A DNA stretch of 64,000 nucleotides from a bacterium (GTDB lineage Bacteria > Armatimonadota > Zipacnadia > Zipacnadales > Zipacnadaceae). The notes below the pieces were generated by a model that saw only the letters and a list, made by a program, of their open reading frames with translations, was not told the origin of the DNA and ran no database searches. Each line of letters starts with the position of its first letter. The stretch's first letter is position 1. This document shows positions 59,388 through 64,000 of this stretch, one piece after another. Made by a program: the position numbers and the translations under genes. Where the stretch lies: NCBI GenBank assembly GCA_030603495.1, contig JAUVXR010000007.1:18672-82671 (forward strand). Direction: 5' to 3'.

Positions 59388-59418
59388 TGATACCTACTAT
59401 GTGTAATTCTAGGTATCA
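59388..59418. repeat. 9-bp inverted repeat upstream of the tyrosine recombinase gene
   Basis: TGATACCTA and TAGGTATCA are perfect inverted arms separated by 13 bases (CTATGTGTAATTC), beginning 19 bases before the recombinase ATG. It could be an operator or the binding arms of a recombination site. Confidence 0.6.
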
Positions 59419-59581
59419 CAGCACAACGGCCCCGCAAGAGAAATACCCGCTGGGGGTTCGCGGTATCATATCCCCACGCGGAGGGGGGTAAATGACTGCG
59501 CCGAGATCCAACAGGGTGTGGGAAGAGCCCCCGGAGGTCACTCCTACCCCCCCTATTTGTTTTACCGTTCAACGCGTTCAC

Positions 59582-59902
59582 TCAGCCTCGCCCGCTCTCT
59601 CTCCACCTGGTCACGCTTAAGAATATATCTACTGGCCTTCGCGTCTTCGGCCCGGTTAGCTGCCAGTACCAGCACAGTACCCTACCGTTGCGGCGTTTGC
59701 CCATCGCAACGCTTATGGGCAGCCCCCGCTTCGCTCTCCGGAGCGTCTTATGCGAAATGCCCCGACTCCTGGCCTCCTCGATGATCTCAGCCGACGGATG
59801 CCAGCCGCCATCGGCCAGGAGGGACAGGAGCAGTGCTCTGGCTTGCTCCCGCTTGTATCCCTTTTTATGGATGCGATCGTTTTCTTCGTTCTCGCCCATC
59901 AT
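59582..59902 (-). CDS. Small basic protein with winged-helix-like pattern
   Basis: The 106-residue protein reads ARALLLSLLADGGWHPSAEIIEEARSRGISHKTLRRAKRGLPISVAMGKRRNGRVLCWYWQL, a pattern seen as the C-terminal winged-helix part of phage and plasmid primase or AAA ATPase proteins (...ARE.GIS.RTLRRAKK.LGV...W.W.L). Here it stands alone, about 290 bases downstream of the primase-polymerase gene. It probably binds DNA in replication of the element. The 180-base gap to the recombinase gene holds only the inverted repeat and no gene. Confidence 0.6.
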   Translation of the reverse strand: MMGENEENDRIHKKGYKREQARALLLSLLADGGWHPSAEIIEEARSRGISHKTLRRAKRGLPISVAMGKRRNGRVLCWYWQLTGPKTRRPVDIFLSVTRWRESGRG

Positions 59903-59942
59903 GCGCTCCCTACTTCCAGGTGGCCGCCAATCGGTACCGCCG

Positions 59943-60194
59943 TACCGTCCTGGTACCGCCCCGGCGAAAGGCTATGCGGGGCATGGTCTCAGTACGGCAG
60001 GACGGTACGGACGATATGTTGTCTTAGCCTTACCCCTCTATCCCTTCTCTCTTCTTTCTTCTCTATTCTTTATTCGTGCGTGAACGTTCATAAGGTAAAG
60101 GCAAGTTACCGTCCTACCGTCCGTACTGTCCTGTCCCCTTGTGGCGTATGGTCTTCTGCCGGGACGGTATTTCTGGCTACCGTCCGTACCGTCC
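59943..60194. repeat. Iteron-like TACCGTCC repeats (candidate replication origin)
   Basis: Exact copies of TACCGTCC lie at 59943, 60107, 60115, 60178 and 60187 on the plus strand and as GGACGGTA at 60000 and 60162, with near copies such as TACTGTCC at 60124. Between the two groups is a pyrimidine/AT-rich stretch (about 60025-60080). No gene occupies this ~290-base gap beside the primase-polymerase gene. The layout is that of an iteron origin. Confidence 0.65.
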
Positions 60195-62662
60195 TATGAT
60201 TCTTCAGGGTTGCTTGGGAGAATAATGCGTATCTTCCCATCATCCGGCGCCTCCTCGTCGCTGTCCGTCAGCTGCTCATTCGGTGGTTGATCTGCGTCGC
60301 CACGCCATATGCGTATAATCTTATCTTCCCCTATCTTCTTTCCGGTCTGGATGTGGAGACCGATGTCTTCCAGGTTGGCTTCAGCCTGGTCCAGTCGCTT
60401 CCGTGCCCAGGCTGCGCTCCCTGGCCATCCCTTGCCCTCGGTGGAGATGCCCGTAACCGTTGCCATGGACCGCGCCTGTTTGAGCAACCGCTCAGCGGTG
60501 CCTTGCCACGTGCCTTCATGCACTCCTACAAGCTCTATAACCGCCCGCGTGAATGCCTGGCCCTCCAACGCAACCCAGGTTAGCTCCTCCAGGTTGGCCT
60601 TGTATGCCACGAGGAACTGCCCCCGTTCGTAACCTAGTGCTACGGAAATAGCCTCTCCCCACTGGGCGAAGTCGGTCATCCGGTAGTCCCTTGGCGTGGC
60701 GATGCTCGGGTAGACGCCCAATGCGCCGACTAGGGCTTCCAGGCAGGCCCCCAAGATACCAGGCAGCGCCTGCTTGAACGCTTCCGTCAACTCTCGCTCC
60801 GATTGCCAGCGCCCGGTGAGCCTGTCCAGGTTTATGATTAGGCATCGATCCAGAAAGTCAGGGCTGTATGCGGTATTCACGACGCCATTCATACCAATAA
60901 CTCGTCGATAGTGGTACGTGATGGTGTCGCTGTCCGTAAACAACTTGCGCTTGGAGTACCCCGCTCCCGTGATGGCACGACAGAAAGTATCCGACCTCCA
61001 CTGAGCGAAGGAACTAATGTTGTCAAATAGGGCCATCCAATTGTTGTTGAGTTGGAGTACCAGCTGGTCATCATCGCGCGGCGGGGCCAGCGTGGGCGTG
61101 CTGGACGGATCGACTATGGCGCGCAGCACCCCAAAGCTGTAGGACTTGGCTGACCCCTGGGATCCTGTGAGGTTCAGGATTGGATGGGCGATGCCTGGGA
61201 TAAAGCAGGATACCAACCAAACCAGCACGAGCAGCCTGGTATCCTCGTCGTCCGGTACGTTGAGGAACTGGAATATAGCTTGGAGTGCCTTCCGCGCATC
61301 GGCAGGGCGGGTGGGTTCCATCTGTGGCTGCTGGTGTTGGTAGCGGCGGAAGAGGATGGGATAATCGCCGGTGACCTGCCAGCCTTGGGCTGTTATCTTC
61401 ACCACGCGGTAGTCGTCGTCGGTCAGGTCATAGTAAAGTACTGTCCTATCCTCAGCCCACGCCACACGATTGTGAAGCTCACGGGTGGGCCCCTCGGCGC
61501 ATATAGCTTCAATTCCCAGGCAGGCATCGGTCATCGACTGGGCGCTGGGTGGCTTGCCCTCGATAGCACGGAACAACCTGGTCAGCCAGCGCTTGATCTG
61601 CATCTGGCGGGGACCTACGGGCCAGACCTCCTGATGATTACCCACGGGCATTTGCACGAAGGGTTCGCCGTACACATCCACGAAGAATTCCGTGGCATGC
61701 CGCTCAGCCAGACGTAGCAGCCGCTCGCTCTCCTTGGGCTGCTCGGCCTTCGTATCCTTAGCCGGTGGCGTATAGAACTCGGTGCGGCCTGCCAGGGCCT
61801 TGGCTATCTGCTGCTGGCCCCAGGTCGTATTGCCGCGCTTGCTATCCCATTTCTCGCGCATCAGTCCGCTGCGGCGGAAGAGCCGGTCCATCTGTTGGCG
61901 ATCACCGGCGCACCAGAAGGTCAGGTGATCAAGCAGGGCCAAGGTTGCCTCACTCGGCGATGCGTAGCTGTGCTCACCCGTCCATAGTCCCTCTATGGCA
62001 GCCCAGTTCTTCGCCCGTTGCATGGCTGCGAGCACATCCTCATCGGAGAGGGCACTGTGGCGCTCCGGTTGCTCTGCCGGAGCCTCTTCCTCCGGGGGCG
62101 TGAAGATCCGGGCGTGAAGTGCAGCTAACTGCTTGGCCCGCTTCTCGATCGTGGTAGCGGTGCCTGTCAGATGATTGCCCGTGACGGTGAAGTAGCGACC
62201 GCTGTCATATAGCTCGACGCCCTGCCCGGTGGCTTTGCGACCACCAGGTGGCAGAGCGCCGAGGCAGATGACATGGATACCCTTACCCGAGGGGGAGATC
62301 TCCGTGTAACTATCAAGCCCGTCCACGATTTGTTGGGCCTGAGGCGTCATCTCGCCGGTCTCTGGATCACGGCACCCATCCAGGTCCACACCCACGAACC
62401 CGCCCCCGAGCACGAAGCCGATGCCGTCGTAGTCGGCCGAGCGCTGGCAGGCAGTATCGTAGGAGGCCCACGTCTCGGGGTCGGTAGTGGAAGCGCGTTT
62501 GCCCGTGGCGGGATTGTAGGGGACCTTCGTGCGCTTGTCGCCGCGCCCCTCGTACCGCCAGTTCACCCAGCGGGACTGTCCCTTCAGATCGGAAGGGATA
62601 TCGTCGAGGTCTGGCCTGGGTTGGCCGGTTAGCCTTTTGCCTGTCGGGTCATTGTGCATCAT
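60194..62662 (-). CDS. Primase-polymerase with C-terminal helicase-type ATPase (element replication protein)
   Basis: From ATG 62662 (GGGGATAATG) the protein has 822 residues; the track start adds 64 residues without family character. The N-terminal part (SRWVNWRYEGRGDKRTKVPYNPATG ... YDGIGFVLGGGFVGVDLDGCRD ... SYTEISPSGKGIHVICLG ... GVELYDSGRYFTVTGNHL) is an archaeo-eukaryotic-primase-like domain of the NrS-1 polymerase type. MDRLFRRSGLMREKWD follows, and then an ATPase with HPILNLTGSQGSAKS and LFDNISSF. It should prime and help replicate the element. Confidence 0.82.
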   Translation of the reverse strand: MMHNDPTGKRLTGQPRPDLDDIPSDLKGQSRWVNWRYEGRGDKRTKVPYNPATGKRASTTDPETWASYDTACQRSADYDGIGFVLGGGFVGVDLDGCRDPETGEMTPQAQQIVDGLDSYTEISPSGKGIHVICLGALPPGGRKATGQGVELYDSGRYFTVTGNHLTGTATTIEKRAKQLAALHARIFTPPEEEAPAEQPERHSALSDEDVLAAMQRAKNWAAIEGLWTGEHSYASPSEATLALLDHLTFWCAGDRQQMDRLFRRSGLMREKWDSKRGNTTWGQQQIAKALAGRTEFYTPPAKDTKAEQPKESERLLRLAERHATEFFVDVYGEPFVQMPVGNHQEVWPVGPRQMQIKRWLTRLFRAIEGKPPSAQSMTDACLGIEAICAEGPTRELHNRVAWAEDRTVLYYDLTDDDYRVVKITAQGWQVTGDYPILFRRYQHQQPQMEPTRPADARKALQAIFQFLNVPDDEDTRLLVLVWLVSCFIPGIAHPILNLTGSQGSAKSYSFGVLRAIVDPSSTPTLAPPRDDDQLVLQLNNNWMALFDNISSFAQWRSDTFCRAITGAGYSKRKLFTDSDTITYHYRRVIGMNGVVNTAYSPDFLDRCLIINLDRLTGRWQSERELTEAFKQALPGILGACLEALVGALGVYPSIATPRDYRMTDFAQWGEAISVALGYERGQFLVAYKANLEELTWVALEGQAFTRAVIELVGVHEGTWQGTAERLLKQARSMATVTGISTEGKGWPGSAAWARKRLDQAEANLEDIGLHIQTGKKIGEDKIIRIWRGDADQPPNEQLTDSDEEAPDDGKIRIILPSNPEES

Positions 62663-62790
62663 TATCCCCACGTTCAGGCGGCGGGCTGGGGGACAGGTAG
62701 GGACCGTGATGATCGGTTCCGCCCCCCAGCTCCCACCACATCGCCGACGCTTAGATTCTTCCACGCCAGCGGGGGCTCTGTAAATACCCC

Positions 62791-63138
62791 TTACCCGGCT
62801 TGCGCTGGCTGCTCCTGCGGAGTAGCCTCCGCACAGACCAGGCGTGACTCCCACGCCATTGGATCTTCCTGTTCATCTCGTTTAGAGGCTAACAGGATAT
62901 CGGACAAGATCTCCAGGAGTCCCTTCTGGTAGGCCAGGAAATCCTGCACGGCACAGCACAGATGGTACTTCAAGTCTGCGTCGGCCATGGAGCCTGACTC
63001 CCAGCCATTTAGGAGTCGGTTTACCGTCCGCTCAACATCCTGGCCACCATCCAATCCCCGAGCCATCCTCCCCAAGTGCTGGATATGCTCACGTCGTTTG
63101 TCCTCTTTCAGTGATTCCCATACGATGTTTTCGGTCAT
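62791..63138 (-). CDS. Hypothetical protein of the integrative element
   Basis: From ATG 63138, preceded by a perfect AAAGGAGGTGA, the 115-residue protein reads MTENIVWESLKEDKRREHIQHLGRMARGLDGGQDVERTVNRLLNGWESGS and then a helical LKYHLCCAVQDFLAYQKGLLEILSDILLASKRDEQED. It is soluble, charged and mostly helical. I do not recognise it. The track's longer start is rejected because of the strong ribosome-binding site. It stands 128 bases before the primase-polymerase gene on the same strand. Confidence 0.75.
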   Translation of the reverse strand: MTENIVWESLKEDKRREHIQHLGRMARGLDGGQDVERTVNRLLNGWESGSMADADLKYHLCCAVQDFLAYQKGLLEILSDILLASKRDEQEDPMAWESRLVCAEATPQEQPAQAG

Positions 63139-63179
63139 TTCGTCACCTCCTTTCCGTGTTAATGTGGTACTATATGAAA

Positions 63180-63224
63180 CAAGCCCACCGATCCCAGCCG
63201 GACAGGCTGGGGGCAGCGGGCTTG
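63180..63224. repeat. Two-step hairpin in the element control region
   Basis: CAAGCCC/GGGCTTG as outer stem and CCCAGCC/GGCTGGG as inner stem with a 5-base loop form a strong fold. It lies in the leader of the 62791-63138 gene and overlaps the -35 box of an opposite-strand promoter. Confidence 0.7.
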
Positions 63225-63326
63225 ATATTGTCATCGGATTATGATAAAATGACACCGTCTGAAGCCTCCTATTAGCGGGAGCTCTCAGATACTATGTGGG
63301 AGCCCGGCGTGTCCGCGCCGGGCTCC
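63222..63326 (+). ncRNA. Candidate short plus-strand RNA with its own promoter and terminator
   Basis: TTGATA (63222), a 17-base spacer and TAAAAT (63245) would start an RNA near 63257. GGAGCCCGGCG-TGTCCG-CGCCGGGCTCC followed by TCTATTT (63299-63333) would end it after about 75 nt. It contains AGCCTCCT, complementary to strong ribosome-binding sites such as that of the 63138 gene. All neighbours are on the minus strand, so it would be a counter-transcript or free small RNA. The hairpin could also end the minus-strand HTH gene. Confidence 0.4.
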
Positions 63327-63376
63327 TCTATTTGCTGTATTCTACAGAAGATCCGTGACCATTACCAGTGTCATTT

Positions 63377-63928
63377 TCAAGCGTTCTTGTCCACTATCGC
63401 CCACAGGCTGTCTGAATGCTTCTCTAACAGCGTCTCCCCATCTTCCAGAGGTTCACACAGCAATCCGAACAGTCTAGCCCGGTAGTGTGACCCCGGGTAG
63501 CTCTTCCCGCGAATCCAGCGGAAAATGATACTGGGCGCTGGCTCCTGTGTCTGCCTGTCACGCTGCATCATCCCCAGCTTTCTGCACAGCTCTCGCTCTC
63601 GGTGATGTTCTTTTAGTACGCGTGTTACTTCATTCCAGTGCAGAGGGAGGTTTCCCACTGCCACTCCGTGAAGCGCCTGACCAAGTCCCGAAAGTGAGCC
63701 TGGCGGGGATAGCCAGTTCCAATACACTACATACCTGTTCCGAGCCCTCTCCGTGATGACTTCTCCTGGTATCTTCCCGGCCTTGATCCATCGCTTGACT
63801 GTCCGCGCCGATACTCCTAAGAGTGGAGCAGCTTGTTTGGGGGGCATGGGGTAGGCTAGGACCTGGCCCAGGCCCTCGGCCAGGTCGTGCCCACCACATG
63901 AAACATCCCTTAGGAGAACAAGTATCAC
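63377..63928 (-). CDS. HTH (MerR/excisionase-like) DNA-binding protein
   Basis: The 183-residue protein starts at GTG 63928, 8 bases after GGAGG. It contains MPPKQAAPLLGVSARTVKRWIKAGKIPGEVI at about 28-58, the excisionase/HTH_17 form of winged helix, followed by a C-terminal part without recognised domain (ELCRKLGMMQRDRQTQEPAPSIIFRWIRGKSYPGSHYRARLFGLL). It may control excision or transcription of the element. The remaining 72 bases to the window edge contain no gene that I can see. Confidence 0.7.
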   Translation of the reverse strand: MILVLLRDVSCGGHDLAEGLGQVLAYPMPPKQAAPLLGVSARTVKRWIKAGKIPGEVITERARNRYVVYWNWLSPPGSLSGLGQALHGVAVGNLPLHWNEVTRVLKEHHRERELCRKLGMMQRDRQTQEPAPSIIFRWIRGKSYPGSHYRARLFGLLCEPLEDGETLLEKHSDSLWAIVDKNA

Positions 63929-64000
63929 ACACCAGACCTCCGGAGTGGTCGCCTATAAGACTCGGTGAAGCGCCTATACAGACAGTGGGCGTAGTTCATC

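Larger units (their letters stand above)
56729..64000. mobile_element. Integrative element inserted at tRNA-Asn (left part; right end outside window)
   Basis: From the tRNA 3' end to the window edge, all recognised genes are of mobile-element type and all lie on the minus strand: large serine recombinase, tyrosine recombinase, winged-helix-like protein, primase-polymerase/ATPase, small hypothetical and HTH protein. The tRNA 3' sequence (GGTTCGAATCCGCCCCGGGGAGCC) is not repeated up to 64000, so the other attachment site is further right. No capsid, terminase or conjugation gene is seen in this part, so phage satellite, plasmid-like element or prophage cannot be told apart. Confidence 0.75.

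Noticed and set aside
1-64000. CRISPR array, rRNA operon or further tRNA genes
   Set aside because: No regularly spaced repeats of CRISPR type and no rRNA text were seen. Only one tRNA fold was found by eye, though a tRNAscan run would be needed to be complete.

Overview
The window is bacterial chromosome with moderately high GC content. It comes from an anaerobe, or an anaerobe-derived lineage, that carries the carbonyl branch of the Wood-Ljungdahl pathway. Supporting signs are a full-length bacterial acetyl-CoA synthase, a CODH, the corrinoid protein subunits, RACo and the methyltransferase. An 11-subunit complex I without NuoEFG and an Nfn-like transhydrogenase point to ferredoxin-centred electron flow. 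Class A and B penicillin-binding proteins and HrcA/CIRCE-type control say it is a walled bacterium. Intergenic palindromes of the GGTAGGACAGGCG-TCT-CGCCTGTCC type are common in Armatimonadota, Planctomycetota and related uncultured phyla. I therefore suspect an uncultured lineage of that sort, but the phylum cannot be fixed from this window alone.

Layout. (1) 1-10.2 kb, minus strand: an edge-truncated GHL10-type protein, an ABC exporter, a stand-alone response regulator, then a sugar-catabolic cluster (xylulokinase, cyclophilin-like protein, DUF1015, two TIM-barrel isomerases of which one is frameshifted, glycerate kinase, IolB). A D-lyxose isomerase-like gene is divergent from it. (2) 11.2-20.4 kb, envelope and stress: PBP1A and PBP2, an ECF sigma/anti-sigma pair followed by an unrecognised exported protein with 15-residue repeats, FmdB-like and CT398-like zinc ribbon proteins around a CIRCE-like palindrome, and an amidase. 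(3) 20.4-28.3 kb: NfnAB-like pair, glycosyltransferase, Gfo/Idh/MocA oxidoreductase, DegT aminotransferase, a stretch of gene debris (acyltransferase, IS1380 and other remnants), and a UroD-family protein. (4) 28.6-40.4 kb: nuoABCDHIJKLMN and a polyprenyl diphosphate synthase for the quinone tail, with palindromic repeats in the gaps.

(5) 40.6-56 kb: metV, then from a consensus promoter and a terminator-bearing leader acsA, a CooF-like ferredoxin, acsB, acsC, acsV, acsD, acsE, a DUF166 gene, two CooC-type ATPases and an MttB-family methyltransferase. Together these take a methyl group from methyl-tetrahydrofolate through the corrinoid protein to ACS, join it with CO from CODH, and connect CODH electrons to ferredoxin. 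The gene set would work either for acetyl-CoA synthesis or for its oxidation. The methyl branch genes (fhs, folD, metF, fdh) are not in the window. (6) 56.0-56.6 kb: an IS3 fragment fused in frame to the end of an isoprenylcysteine methyltransferase-like gene. (7) 56.7-64 kb: tRNA-Asn(GTT) with an integrated element at its 3' end. The element's large serine recombinase ends inside the tRNA. The rest carries a truncated-looking tyrosine recombinase, a primase-polymerase/ATPase, iteron-like repeats, small unknown genes and an HTH gene. Its right end lies beyond the window.

All calls come from reading the sequence and the supplied translations; no database search was possible.
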